From Chryseobacterium sp. SNU WT5 (GTDB taxonomy: Bacteria > Bacteroidota > Bacteroidia > Flavobacteriales > Weeksellaceae): 64,000 nt of DNA. Shown piece by piece: positions 51,891 through 61,136 of the stretch. Where the stretch lies: NCBI RefSeq assembly GCF_007362475.1, contig NZ_CP041687.1, positions 248,001 to 312,000 on the forward strand, in the 5' to 3' direction. Under the pieces are notes generated by a model. That model did not search any database, was not told the origin of the DNA, and was given only the letters and a program-made list of their open reading frames with translations. The translations under genes were made by a program, and so were the position numbers. Within the stretch, counting starts at the first letter, position 1. Each line of letters begins with the position of its first letter.

Positions 51891-52787
51891 TTACTTTTGT
51901 AGATCTTCCATTTTCTGCGTTGCCGCCATAGAAACCATCAAATCGTTAAGTAAATTGCTAGCGGAACTCGGAGAATTAGGCAATAATACCAAACTGCTCT
52001 TATTGCTACTTCCGATAGCCTGTAGTGTATCGTAATGCTGAGTTACTACAATCAAGGCAGATGCTTCCTGCGCATTGATATTAGCATCATTCAACATTTT
52101 AACAGATTCTTCCAATCCTTTGGCAATTTCACGTCGTTGATCTGCAATCCCCTGTCCCTGTAATTTTTTAGATTCTGCTTCTGCTTTTGCCACAGCAACA
52201 ATTCTAATTTTTTGTGCTTCAGATTCATATTCTGCAGCTGTTTTTTCACGTTCTGCGGCATTTATTCTATTCATCGCATGTTTCACCTGTTCATCCGGAT
52301 CAATATCAGTAACCAATGCTTTAATGATATCGTAACCATAACTTTGCATCGCTTCCTGCAATTCGCTTTTAACCGCGATCGCAACATCATCTTTTCTAAC
52401 AAAGACATCATCCAGTTTTAACTTCGGCACCTCTGCTCTTACCACATCAAACACATAAGAAGTAATTTGATTTTCAGGATTTTCTAAACGATAAAAAGAA
52501 TCAGCTACCTGAGCTTCGATTACCTGATACTGAACTGAAACTTTCATTCTTACAAAAACATTATCCAACGTTTTGGTATCAATAATAACATCTAACTGTT
52601 GAATTCTCAAGTTCATTCTTTTAGCAACCTGATCAATAAAAGGAATTTTCAAATGCAAACCAGATTGGCGTACTTTATGAAATTTCCCCAAACGCTCTAC
52701 GATTGCAGCAGTTGCCTGCTTCACCGTAAAAAAGGAAGCAAATAAAACAATTAGTCCTAAGAATATTAAAACCCCTAAATAAGCCAT
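51891..52787 (-). CDS. SPFH/band 7 (stomatin-like) membrane-associated protein
   Basis: A 298-residue protein. One N-terminal membrane helix (about 3-22) is followed by the SPFH domain (VKQATAAIVERLGKFHKV, GLHLKIPFIDQVAKRMNLR, then VTDIDPDEQVKHAMNRINAAEREKTAAE as landmark pieces) and a long coiled coil. It assembles into ring scaffolds at the membrane that partner with proteases or NfeD proteins; no NfeD gene is adjacent. Single gene, with its own terminator. Confidence 0.9.
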   Translation of the reverse strand: MAYLGVLIFLGLIVLFASFFTVKQATAAIVERLGKFHKVRQSGLHLKIPFIDQVAKRMNLRIQQLDVIIDTKTLDNVFVRMKVSVQYQVIEAQVADSFYRLENPENQITSYVFDVVRAEVPKLKLDDVFVRKDDVAIAVKSELQEAMQSYGYDIIKALVTDIDPDEQVKHAMNRINAAEREKTAAEYESEAQKIRIVAVAKAEAESKKLQGQGIADQRREIAKGLEESVKMLNDANINAQEASALIVVTQHYDTLQAIGSSNKSSLVLLPNSPSSASNLLNDLMVSMAATQKMEDLQK

Positions 52788-52857
52788 AAAAATATTTTTA
52801 AAAATGTGTTATAAAATCGTTTTGATTTTGGATAAAGATAATTAAAATTTGTGTAAT

Positions 52858-54213
52858 TTACATGGTCATTCCAATATCAATTCCTTTGATTTTACGGTAT
52901 AAATCAGTAGCAAAGTTATCCGTCATTCCAGAAACAAAATCAAGAACACCAAGAACTTTCTGATAATCGGATCCATCCTCATACAAAAATTGATTCGGCA
53001 ACAGTTTCAAAGCCATTTTATCATAAGATTTTCTTTGAGATTTGTCTGTTAAAATGGGTGGTATAAAATGATTGAGCAATTCGTACATTACATTATAACC
53101 CGCATTTTCAATTTCAATAACTGCTTTATGATTATAAATCTTGTTAATTGAAAAACTCTCGATTTCCTGTAGTGATTTATTTTCAGTCTTATAAATATCC
53201 AATAAAGCTGTATCTAAATTTCCACTTAAAATATCCGGAAACCGATTCTGATAAATCTGTATAGATTTATTAATTAAGGCGTTGATCACTTTAGCACGGA
53301 GATAAGAAATCCGCTCATTCGCATTGGTCAATACCGCCAGTTTATCCTCTACTCTTTTTGTATTTCCATTTTCTGATTTTATCAATTCAAAAAAAAGATT
53401 CTCACAATCCGAAGTCGATACTATTCCCAACCGGTGCGCATCTTCCATATCGATAATATTATAGCAAATATCATCTGCCGCTTCTACTAACCACACGAAA
53501 GGATGCCGCTTAAAAACCACAGGCTCTTCACTTTCCTGCTTTAGATTTACTGAATTTGCAATATTTAAAAAAGTTTCTTTTTCATTCTGGAAAAAGCCAA
53601 ATTTCTTTCGATGAAGAATTCCTTTCTTTTTGGCAATCGCTTCGCATGGATACTTGGCAATACTCGCCAGTGTTGAGAACGTCAACTGCGTCCCTCCCTC
53701 ATCTTTACCAGTTTGCTGATGCGTTAAAACTCTTATTGCATTAGCATTTCCTTCGAAATTTACAAAATCCGCCCATTCTTTGTCGCTAAATTTCGGCTTG
53801 AGATCTGCTTGATTTCTTTCAAAATAACTGGCAATAGCATCTTCACCTGAATGTCCAAATGCTGGATTTCCCACATCGTGGCATAAACATCCTGCCGCAA
53901 TTACATTATGTAAATTGTGCAGGTAAAAACTTTGTGCATTATCATCCAATTCATTTTTAAACTGATTGAAGATAAACTCACCCACCGCATTTCCTAAACT
54001 CCTTCCCACCGAAGAAACTTCTAAAGAATGGGTTAAGCGGTTATGCACAAAAACACTTCCCGGCAAGGGGAAAACCTGTGTTTTATTTTGAAGTCTCCGA
54101 AAAGCAGCTGAAAAGATGATTCGGTCGAAATCTCGTTGAAAATCGGTGCGCGAGGCCGGGGTTGCAGGATGGTTTCCTGTTCGCTGATGCGTGTAGATGC
54201 TGTTTAAAATCAT
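52858..54213 (-). CDS. dgt: Deoxyguanosinetriphosphate triphosphohydrolase (dGTPase)
   Basis: A 451-residue HD-domain phosphohydrolase. It opens HQRTGNHPATPASRTDFQRDFDRIIFSAAFRRLQNKTQVFP (landmark FRRLQNKTQVFP). The metal site is HSLEVSSVG and CHDVGNPAFGHSGEDA. It cleaves dGTP to deoxyguanosine and triphosphate and affects the dNTP pool and phage defence. A -7 box lies at 54231-54224. Confidence 0.93.
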   Translation of the reverse strand: MILNSIYTHQRTGNHPATPASRTDFQRDFDRIIFSAAFRRLQNKTQVFPLPGSVFVHNRLTHSLEVSSVGRSLGNAVGEFIFNQFKNELDDNAQSFYLHNLHNVIAAGCLCHDVGNPAFGHSGEDAIASYFERNQADLKPKFSDKEWADFVNFEGNANAIRVLTHQQTGKDEGGTQLTFSTLASIAKYPCEAIAKKKGILHRKKFGFFQNEKETFLNIANSVNLKQESEEPVVFKRHPFVWLVEAADDICYNIIDMEDAHRLGIVSTSDCENLFFELIKSENGNTKRVEDKLAVLTNANERISYLRAKVINALINKSIQIYQNRFPDILSGNLDTALLDIYKTENKSLQEIESFSINKIYNHKAVIEIENAGYNVMYELLNHFIPPILTDKSQRKSYDKMALKLLPNQFLYEDGSDYQKVLGVLDFVSGMTDNFATDLYRKIKGIDIGMTM

Positions 54214-54223
54214 AATACTAACC

Positions 54224-54231
54224 CAAAAATA
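54224..54231 (-). promoter_or_regulatory. -7 promoter element for dgt
   Basis: TATTTTTG on the minus strand, 10 bases before the dgt start. Confidence 0.45.
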
Positions 54232-54313
54232 AGTCTTAAATTTAAGTAATGGAAATTTTTATTATGAAAGTTCACTATTTGCTAATTGATTTAAAATAAA
54301 AAGTGCAGAGTCC

Positions 54314-54435
54314 ACAAAGATTTAAGTACAAAAATGCTGTTTTACCCGCTTTTTTAAATTTCGCAAGGGCATTTCATTTAGTAAAGTTCGAAGAGAAAAT
54401 ACAATAATGCCGATTTGCGGATATACATCAATAAA
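54314..54435. repeat. Dispersed intergenic repeat, copy B
   Basis: Second copy of the roughly 120-bp repeat at 46432-46551, in the same orientation. It ends about 57 bases before the gcvP terminator. The 54214-54538 gap holds this repeat, the dgt promoter box and the terminator, and no gene. Confidence 0.7.
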
Positions 54436-54492
54436 AATATGATAATGTGTTCTCCGTGATTATTCCTGCATTTTCTGATTAATACAAAAAAA

Positions 54493-54517
54493 ATTCCTGA
54501 AGGTGATCTTCAGGAAT
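54493..54517 (-). terminator. Terminator after gcvP
   Basis: ATTCCTGAAG (54493-54502) pairs with CTTCAGGAAT (54508-54517), followed on the minus strand by a T run. Confidence 0.8.
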
Positions 54518-54538
54518 TCTCTTACTAGGTTTATAAGA

Positions 54539-57397
54539 TTACATATAACTTTCGATTGGTGCGCATGTACACACTAAATTTCGATCTCCGTATGCTTCAT
54601 CTACCCGTGAAACGGATGCGAAGAATTTGTTGTCACGAACCCACTCCAATGGATAAGCAGCTTTTTCACGGCTGTAGGGTCTGTCCCAATCATCCGCAAT
54701 TACCACTTGCATGGTATGAGGAGCGTTTTTCAATACATTGTTACTGGTATCATACTTTCCATCAACAATCTCATCAATTTCTCTTTTGATTGAAATTAAG
54801 GCTTCTGCAAAACGGTCTAGTTCTGCTTTACTTTCAGATTCAGTAGGCTCAATCATCAAAGTTCCAGCAACTGGGAAACTTACTGTTGGTGCATGATATC
54901 CGTAATCCATTAATCGTTTTGCCACATCGGCAACTTCAATTCCGAACGCTTTGAACTGACGGAAATCTACAATACATTCGTGTGCAACTCTTCCCTTTCC
55001 ATTTGCATAAAGGATCGGGAAATGCTCTCCTAAAACTTCTTTCAAATAGTTGGCATTCAATATTGCGTATTCTGTGGCTTTTTTCAAACCATCAGTTCCC
55101 AGCATTTTAATATACGCATAAGAAATATTTAATACTAAAGATGATCCGTAAGGTGCACCTGAGATCGCATCGATGGAATCTTTGCTACCAATTTTGATAT
55201 TCGGGTTTCCTGGTAAAAACTTAACCAAATGTTCTGCAACGCAGATTGGGCCAACGCCTGGACCACCACCACCATGTGGAATTGCAAAGGTTTTGTGTAA
55301 ATTCAAGTGACAAACATCAGCTCCAATATTTCCTGGCGATGTATAACCAACTTGAGCATTCATGTTGGCCCCATCCATATAGATCTGGCCACCGTGTGAA
55401 TGAATCAAATCTGTAATTTCCTTGATGTTATCATCAAAAAAGCCATAAGTAGATGGATAGGTAATCATCACGGCAGCTAGGTTTGCACTATGCTGTTCTG
55501 CTTTAGCTTTTAAATCTTCAAAATCGATTTCTCCGCTTTCAATATTTTTGACTACGACTACTTTCATCCCTGCAAGAACTGCAGACGCCGGATTTGTTCC
55601 GTGTGCTGACTGAGGAATTAGAGCAATATTTCTATGGCCTTCGCCACGTGATTTGTGGTATTCTCTAATAACCATCAATCCCGCATACTCTCCCTGTGCA
55701 CCTGAGTTCGGTTGTAAAGAAGTTCCTGAAAAACCCGTGATTTCCGCTAAATCCTTTTCTAATTCTTTAATTAAAATCTGATAACCTCCTGCTTGATCGG
55801 TCGGCACAAAAGGATGTACACTTCCCCATTCTGCCCAAGACAAAGGCAACATTTGAGTAGCTGCGTTCAGCTTCATGGTACATGAGCCCAATGAGATCAT
55901 GGATTGGGTTAAAGAAAGATCTTTCTTCTCCAAACGCTTGATGTATCTCATCAACTCGGTTTCTGTATGATACTTATTAAATACTTCTTCTTTTAATATT
56001 TCGTCAGTTCTTAAAAACTCCTTAGGAATTTGACATTCTTCTTTGAAAATAAGTTTAAAACTTTGTTTATCCAAAAAGTCAGCGAAAGCATCAAAAAGTT
56101 TCTGAACCTTATCATTAGTAGAAGTTTCATTTAAAGAAACACTAACGATCTCGGGGGTGAAATAGTTAAGATTGATCTTATGATCTTTCATTTTTCTAAT
56201 CAATCGATCTTTATCATCCTCATGAACTCTAAATTTCACGGTATCGAAAATAGATTCTTCTACGATATCGTAACCCAGACTCTTTAAGCCATCGCGAAGT
56301 GCAATCGCCTTAAAGTGAATTTGATCAGCAATAAAATTCAACCCTTTTGGTCCATGATAAACCGCATACATTCCGGCCATCACTGCCAACAATACCTGAG
56401 CTGTACAGATATTAGAAGTTGCTTTTTCACGTTTAATATGCTGCTCTCTGGTTTGCAAAGCCATTCTTAGAGCTCTTTTTCCGTAAGCATCTTGGGACAC
56501 TCCAATAATTCTTCCGGGAATATCTCTTTTGTAATCTTCTTTACAAGCAAAGAATGCAGCGTGAGGCCCACCATAACCCATAGGGATTCCGAAACGTTGT
56601 GTTGTTCCCACGGCACAATCTGCGCCCATATCTGCAGGTGACTTCAGCTTTACTAGTGCCATTGGATCACAGGCTACAACAACTTGAAGTTCAAGTTTCT
56701 TATAATTCTGAATATCTTCACTGTAATCAACGATAATTCCGTTTTTTCCAGGATATTGTAATAGAACTCCAAAATAAGACTCATCCAATTGGTGAGTTTC
56801 ATGATTACCTTCAACAATTTCGATCCCTAAACCTTCCGCTTTGGTCTTTAGAACGGCAACCGTTTGTGGAAATACTAACTCTGATATAAAAAACTTCTGA
56901 GCACTAGATTTTTTCTGCGTTTTGGTTCTGCTTTCAAAAAACATGTGCATGGCCTCTGCAGCTGCAGTCGATTCGTCTAATAAAGATGCATTTGCTAATT
57001 TAAAACCTGTAAGATCACAAACAACGGTCTGAAAATTTAACAATGCCTCTAATCTCCCTTGCGCAATTTCTGCCTGATAAGGAGTATACGCGGTGTACCA
57101 AGAAGGATTCTCCAAAATGTTTCTTTGGATCACACTCGGTAAAACAGTGTTATGATATCCGAATCCGATATAATTATCGAACATCAAATTTTTAGCCGCT
57201 AAATCTTTGGAGTAAGAAAGCATTTCCTGCTCAGAAAGAGCATCAGAAATATTAAGGTCTTTTGCTAATCGAATCGAGTCAGGAATAGTCTGCCCAATTA
57301 ATTCATCGATATCTGCAACACCGACTTTGGCTAACATGGCTTGTTGATCGGCTTCATTCAATGAAATGTGGCGATTTACAAATTGTGTAGTATTCAT
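54539..57397 (-). CDS. gcvP: Glycine dehydrogenase (decarboxylating), P protein of the glycine cleavage system
   Basis: A 952-residue single-chain P protein made of two homologous halves. The pyridoxal phosphate lysine lies in HLNLHKTFAIPHGGGGPGVGPI in the C-terminal half; the glycine-rich loop follows directly. The N-terminal half holds AYTPYQAEIAQGRLE and FGYHNTVLP. It decarboxylates glycine and transfers aminomethyl to the H protein. No gcvT or gcvH gene is nearby, as is usual in flavobacteria. Monocistronic, with terminator. Confidence 0.96.
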   Translation of the reverse strand: MNTTQFVNRHISLNEADQQAMLAKVGVADIDELIGQTIPDSIRLAKDLNISDALSEQEMLSYSKDLAAKNLMFDNYIGFGYHNTVLPSVIQRNILENPSWYTAYTPYQAEIAQGRLEALLNFQTVVCDLTGFKLANASLLDESTAAAEAMHMFFESRTKTQKKSSAQKFFISELVFPQTVAVLKTKAEGLGIEIVEGNHETHQLDESYFGVLLQYPGKNGIIVDYSEDIQNYKKLELQVVVACDPMALVKLKSPADMGADCAVGTTQRFGIPMGYGGPHAAFFACKEDYKRDIPGRIIGVSQDAYGKRALRMALQTREQHIKREKATSNICTAQVLLAVMAGMYAVYHGPKGLNFIADQIHFKAIALRDGLKSLGYDIVEESIFDTVKFRVHEDDKDRLIRKMKDHKINLNYFTPEIVSVSLNETSTNDKVQKLFDAFADFLDKQSFKLIFKEECQIPKEFLRTDEILKEEVFNKYHTETELMRYIKRLEKKDLSLTQSMISLGSCTMKLNAATQMLPLSWAEWGSVHPFVPTDQAGGYQILIKELEKDLAEITGFSGTSLQPNSGAQGEYAGLMVIREYHKSRGEGHRNIALIPQSAHGTNPASAVLAGMKVVVVKNIESGEIDFEDLKAKAEQHSANLAAVMITYPSTYGFFDDNIKEITDLIHSHGGQIYMDGANMNAQVGYTSPGNIGADVCHLNLHKTFAIPHGGGGPGVGPICVAEHLVKFLPGNPNIKIGSKDSIDAISGAPYGSSLVLNISYAYIKMLGTDGLKKATEYAILNANYLKEVLGEHFPILYANGKGRVAHECIVDFRQFKAFGIEVADVAKRLMDYGYHAPTVSFPVAGTLMIEPTESESKAELDRFAEALISIKREIDEIVDGKYDTSNNVLKNAPHTMQVVIADDWDRPYSREKAAYPLEWVRDNKFFASVSRVDEAYGDRNLVCTCAPIESYM

Positions 57398-57607
57398 ATA
57401 TTTTTACTAGATTTTTTCTGAAATAAAGGTGCGTAAAAATACAAATTTTTAGACAACATCACAATTGATAAATCTCATTAAATTAGATCCTAAACCAATT
57501 TGTCAATAGACCTAAAATAGTAGACCTCATCTTACCTTTCATGTTGGTAATTTTTGAAAAAAAATCATATAAAATATTTGTTATTTTGATTTATTCTAAA
57601 TTAACAT

Positions 57608-57615
57608 TACATTTG
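57608..57615 (+). promoter_or_regulatory. -7 promoter element of the small Cys-rich gene, four bases from the ATG
   Basis: TACATTTG, with a TTG about 19 bases upstream in ATTTTGATTT, then CAGC and the ATG at 57620. A leaderless mRNA is likely. Confidence 0.5.
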
Positions 57616-57619
57616 CAGC

Positions 57620-57772
57620 ATGAATAGTCAGATTATTCCTTTTAAAGTATCTCCGCTGATGCACGTAAGAGAAATCAGAGAAGACCTGATTTGTGGCAAA
57701 AAGAATTGCTGTAAAAAATTTAAGAAGGGAAAAAGGTGCAAAAAATGTCCAGGCAGATTGAAAATGGCTTAG
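57620..57772 (+). CDS. Small Cys- and Lys-rich protein (50 residues)
   Basis: A 50-residue protein in a gap between two minus-strand genes. After a hydrophobic-tinged start (MNSQIIPFKVSPLMHVREI) it contains CGKKNCCKKFKKGKRCKKCP, with five cysteines arranged like CxxxxCC and CxxC, and 14 lysines. It could bind zinc or nucleic acid. The promoter with both elements and the ATG at the correct distance support it as a real gene. I do not recognise it with certainty, but short proteins of this style are conserved in flavobacteria. Confidence 0.65.
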   Translation: MNSQIIPFKVSPLMHVREIREDLICGKKNCCKKFKKGKRCKKCPGRLKMA

Positions 57773-57790
57773 AGCATTAAAATTTTTTTC

Positions 57791-58441
57791 TTATTCTAAG
57801 CACGCTTTTGTTAGAAATAATAGAGAAAGTGCCAACAATACGATTGTCATTATAATTCTAAAAACCTGTGGTTTTCCAGTAGGATTTGGGACCGAAGGTT
57901 TGTGGGGTTTAAATAAATTTTCAGCATCGTTTCTGAACTCCTCACTTTTATTTTCAAATACTTCTGTAATAGTGATTCCCTGAACAACTGTTTTATTCAA
58001 TAGTGAATTGGTAGCGTGTAATAAAAGTTGAAATTTCCCGTCCTTGAATTCTGTAACTCTGATGATCTTCTCACCATAACCTTTTTCTAAGCCAAACGGC
58101 AAAACTTTTACGATATCTGCGTTTTGAGTCTGCCAGGTAATGATCAGTTCTTCACCCTTTTGAAGCCTTACTTTATTAACAGAGAAAGATTTGATAACAG
58201 GTGGTAAGGTCGGACGATAGCTCCGCTGTTGATGGCCTAAATTATCATCGTAGATTCTTCGTTTCTCCTTGTCATTAACCATCTCATAAGCTTCCTGAAT
58301 TTCGCGGAAACGATTTTCAAAAAATTCATCTCCTGGGTTTTTGTCGGGATGGTATTTTAAAGATAATTTACGGTAGGCTTTTTTGATGTCCTCATCCGAA
58401 GCATCTTCCGTAACACCAAGAAAATAGTAATAATTCTTCAT
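57791..58441 (-). CDS. J-domain protein with C-terminal membrane anchor
   Basis: A 216-residue protein. The J domain is at 1-70 with the DnaK-stimulating HPD at 31-33 and [22 protein letters not shown] beta domain follows at 78-155 ([20 protein letters not shown]), and a tail anchor at about 193-212 ([19 protein letters not shown]). It should recruit DnaK to the inner membrane. No Gly/Phe or zinc-finger regions, so it is a class C J protein. Confidence 0.88.
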   Translation of the reverse strand: MKNYYYFLGVTEDASDEDIKKAYRKLSLKYHPDKNPGDEFFENRFREIQEAYEMVNDKEKRRIYDDNLGHQQRSYRPTLPPVIKSFSVNKVRLQKGEELIITWQTQNADIVKVLPFGLEKGYGEKIIRVTEFKDGKFQLLLHATNSLLNKTVVQGITITEVFENKSEEFRNDAENLFKPHKPSVPNPTGKPQVFRIIMTIVLLALSLLFLTKACLE

Positions 58442-58536
58442 TCAGTTCAATTCCTTTGCAAATGGAATCATTAAGCTGACAAAAATAATAAAATTTGAAT
58501 TTTGAAGCGTATCATTTTTAATAGATGTTGTATTTT

Positions 58537-58977
58537 TTAGCTTTCTGCGATGCTTTTAAGTAATTGAAAACCTTTATTGAAACCCTCGTTCATCGCCTCC
58601 TCCTGAATTTGGTCTGTGTGAACAATCGCTCGAAGTTCGGTCTTGTCACCATCTAAAATACGCAAAAAATATTTTTCTTCAGCACCACTCCATTCTTTGA
58701 CCTTTTTACTTTCGGTATCTTCAATCCCATCTTTTATCAAACCAAGATGGCGGAAAACTATTTCATAAGGTTCATTCATACTTTCAATTGTGGAAACCAT
58801 CCCATCTCCATTTTCATCAACAAAATATGTTTTGCCACCAATTTTCCAATCTGATCTCATTTTGGAACCTGTTGTAAAAAATTGCGTCCACTGGGGATAA
58901 GTATCTTCATTCCACAAAAGATCCCAAATCTCCTGAATATTTGCATTAATGTGTACTTCGTAGTTTAAGGTCTCCAT
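58537..58977 (-). CDS. SRPBCC domain protein (AHSA1/polyketide cyclase type)
   Basis: A 146-residue single-domain SRPBCC protein: YEVHINANIQEIWDLLWNEDTYPQW, WKIGGKTYFVDENGDGMV, GAEEKYFLRILDGDKTELR and the C-terminal helix EAMNEGFNKGFQLLKSI. It resembles AHSA1-like proteins, which bind hydrophobic ligands or act on Hsp90-type partners, but the function is unknown. First of a group of similar minus-strand genes up to 60.9 kb. Confidence 0.78.
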   Translation of the reverse strand: METLNYEVHINANIQEIWDLLWNEDTYPQWTQFFTTGSKMRSDWKIGGKTYFVDENGDGMVSTIESMNEPYEIVFRHLGLIKDGIEDTESKKVKEWSGAEEKYFLRILDGDKTELRAIVHTDQIQEEAMNEGFNKGFQLLKSIAES

Positions 58978-59111
58978 AATAGGTGTTTTAGGTAAAATTT
59001 CCAGACGTTTTAATAACGATCAATTGATTGAAGATCGGTATTTTAGTTATAAGTTTTAATGATAATGAGTTTATCTAATTGAAACTTATACAACAAACCT
59101 TAAGCCGCAAT

Positions 59112-59978
59112 CTAGGACTGATATGCTCGTTCCAATTCAGAAATTTCAATTTTCTGCATCGTCATCATTGACTGGACTACTTTTTGTGCTTTCTGAGGGT
59201 TATCAAAATCGTTCATCAGCTCCAGCAAGCGCTTCGGTACTATTTGCCAGCTAACACCAAATTGATCTTTCAACCAGCCACACATGGACTCTCTTCCACC
59301 GTTTGCAATCAAGGCATTCCAAAGATGGTCGGTCTCTTTCTGATTATCGGTCATCACGACAATTGAAATCCCTTCATTAAAATCAAATTGATGTTTGTGC
59401 GAATTATCCATACAGAAAAAATGATAACCATCTATAGCAAAATCTGCATGTTGTATGTTTTCAGAAACTTCATCTTGTTTATTTCCTACACCTTCGCCAT
59501 ATTTCAAAGCAGAACCAATTTTTGAATGTGGAAATACAGAAGTATAAAAGTCCATCGCTTTTTGTGCTTTCCCATTGTTCTTATTAATAAACATTAGAGT
59601 TGGAATAATTTTTTGTTCAATTGGGCCGTCACCAAGATTGAATTGCCAGGTGACTCCAAATTGATCGCGGATCCACCCATATTTTTTTGACCACGGATAT
59701 TCGGCTAACTCCATTAAGACGAGACCGCCTTCAGAAAAACTTTCCCAGTATCGCTGTATTTCTTCTTCTGATTCACATAATACCATAAAAGATATGGACG
59801 CATTTTTTTCAAATTGAGGACCGGCATTCAGCAACATCATTTTTTGACTGAACAATTCAATATTGATGACTACGCCACTATCAGCACTTATTGATCCTCC
59901 GAAAGTCTTGCAATAGAACTTGGCGGCTTTCTCACCATTGCCATTAAACCAAAGACAGGGAAATATATTGTTATTCAT
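59112..59978 (-). CDS. VOC-family protein with two PhnB-like domains
   Basis: A 288-residue protein made of two tandem VOC modules, about 1-125 (FPCLWFNGNGEKAAKFYCKTFGG) and 130-260 (IPTLMFINKNNGKAQKAMDFYTSVFP). Both end with a DQFGVxWQ motif (WIRDQFGVTWQF and WLKDQFGVSWQI). This is the 3-demethylubiquinone methyltransferase-like (PhnB) fold without methyltransferase activity. The function is unknown; VOC proteins often act in resistance or metal-dependent catalysis. Confidence 0.85.
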   Translation of the reverse strand: MNNNIFPCLWFNGNGEKAAKFYCKTFGGSISADSGVVINIELFSQKMMLLNAGPQFEKNASISFMVLCESEEEIQRYWESFSEGGLVLMELAEYPWSKKYGWIRDQFGVTWQFNLGDGPIEQKIIPTLMFINKNNGKAQKAMDFYTSVFPHSKIGSALKYGEGVGNKQDEVSENIQHADFAIDGYHFFCMDNSHKHQFDFNEGISIVVMTDNQKETDHLWNALIANGGRESMCGWLKDQFGVSWQIVPKRLLELMNDFDNPQKAQKVVQSMMTMQKIEISELERAYQS

Positions 59979-60025
59979 GATCTATTTATAAATAAAAAAC
60001 AGCATTTATAATGCTGCTAGAATTA

Positions 60026-60439
60026 CTAATTTTTTTCGACGTATTTATGAAATCGATCTAGAATAGCGTACCAACCGACGCGCTGCATCTCCCGGGAAAA
60101 CTGAATCTCGGGTTCAAATATTTCGATAACTTCCGTCGTATTTTCGTCGATTTTGCGAAAGTGAACTTCGATCTTACGACCATCGTCCAATTGACTTTTT
60201 ACGTATTCCAATTCTTTAATTTCTTCGATTGTACCGGCAATATTATATCCGAAACTTTTATCTTTATACTCTAATCGATAGTCAAATTTACCACCCTCTT
60301 GAAAGTCAATTACTGCTTTAGGACAATGCCAATTTGTAGTGGTAAAATTCCACTTCACAATATGTTTCGCATTGTAAAAATAATCCCACACTTTTTGAAT
60401 GGGTTTTAAAATAGTAATATTAATAGTTATGGGTTCCAT
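60026..60439 (-). CDS. SRPBCC domain protein
   Basis: A 137-residue protein: PITINITILKPIQKVWDYFYNAKHIVKWNF, FQEGGKFDYRLEYKDKSFGYNIAG and QMQRVGWYAILDRFHKYVE-like ending. It has an intact frame. The next gene upstream on this strand is its close paralogue with a frameshift, so the pair probably arose by tandem duplication. Confidence 0.78.
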   Translation of the reverse strand: MEPITINITILKPIQKVWDYFYNAKHIVKWNFTTTNWHCPKAVIDFQEGGKFDYRLEYKDKSFGYNIAGTIEEIKELEYVKSQLDDGRKIEVHFRKIDENTTEVIEIFEPEIQFSREMQRVGWYAILDRFHKYVEKN

Positions 60440-60505
60440 ATAGATTATTTTCCTTAAAAATACGGAATAAATTTTAAACTAATTTATCCCATAATTATTT
60501 TTACA

Positions 60506-60918
60506 TTAATTATTCTCGACATGCTTATGAAAATTATCTAAAATTGCATACCAACCATCGCGTTGCATTTGTCTAGATTCCTGATTTTCAGGATCGAAAG
60601 TCTCAATTACTTTAGTTGTACTTTCGTCAATACTTTCAAATACCACTTCTACATTTCTACCATCTTCTAAATGATATTTTATAATTTGCAACGGAATGAT
60701 CTCGTCATAAGTTCCTTTATAGTCAAATCCAAAAGTACCATCTTTTGCTTCCATTCGGTAGTTAAAATCGCCACCCACCCGGAAATTATTTTCCGCAGAA
60801 GGACATACCACGTTTCGTTTGCAAAATTCCATTTCGTTATTTGATCGGGGTCAATAAAAAATTCCCATACTTTTTCAACAGGTTTTAGAATAGTAATATC
60901 TATCGTGATCGGTTCCAT
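60506..60918 (-). pseudogene. SRPBCC paralogue broken by a one-base deletion
   Basis: The frame starting at 60918 (MEPITIDITILKPVEKVWEF) matches the N-terminus of the neighbouring protein up to WNFANETW, then goes wrong. The next reading frame carries the rest from CPSAENNFRVGGDFNYRM to the stop at 60506. Adding one T near 60805-60807 restores one continuous roughly 137-residue protein. Either a real frameshift or a sequencing error in a short run. All other parts are intact, so any mutation is recent. Confidence 0.75.
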
Positions 60919-61136
60919 ATTTTTTTATTTAAAAGTAACGAAAAAAAGGATTTCTAACAAATTTTTTAATCAAATGACAGCTAAACCTATTTTGTCAACG
61001 CATTTTTAACTGAAAATTCATCTAATCTTTTTTAAAATCTAGTAAAATCGAAAAAGAACCTGCGATAGAATTGGTTGAAGTACGGGCTTTACCGTACAGA
61101 ATTGAAGCGCATTAATTAAATTTGGTATTTTTTAAT

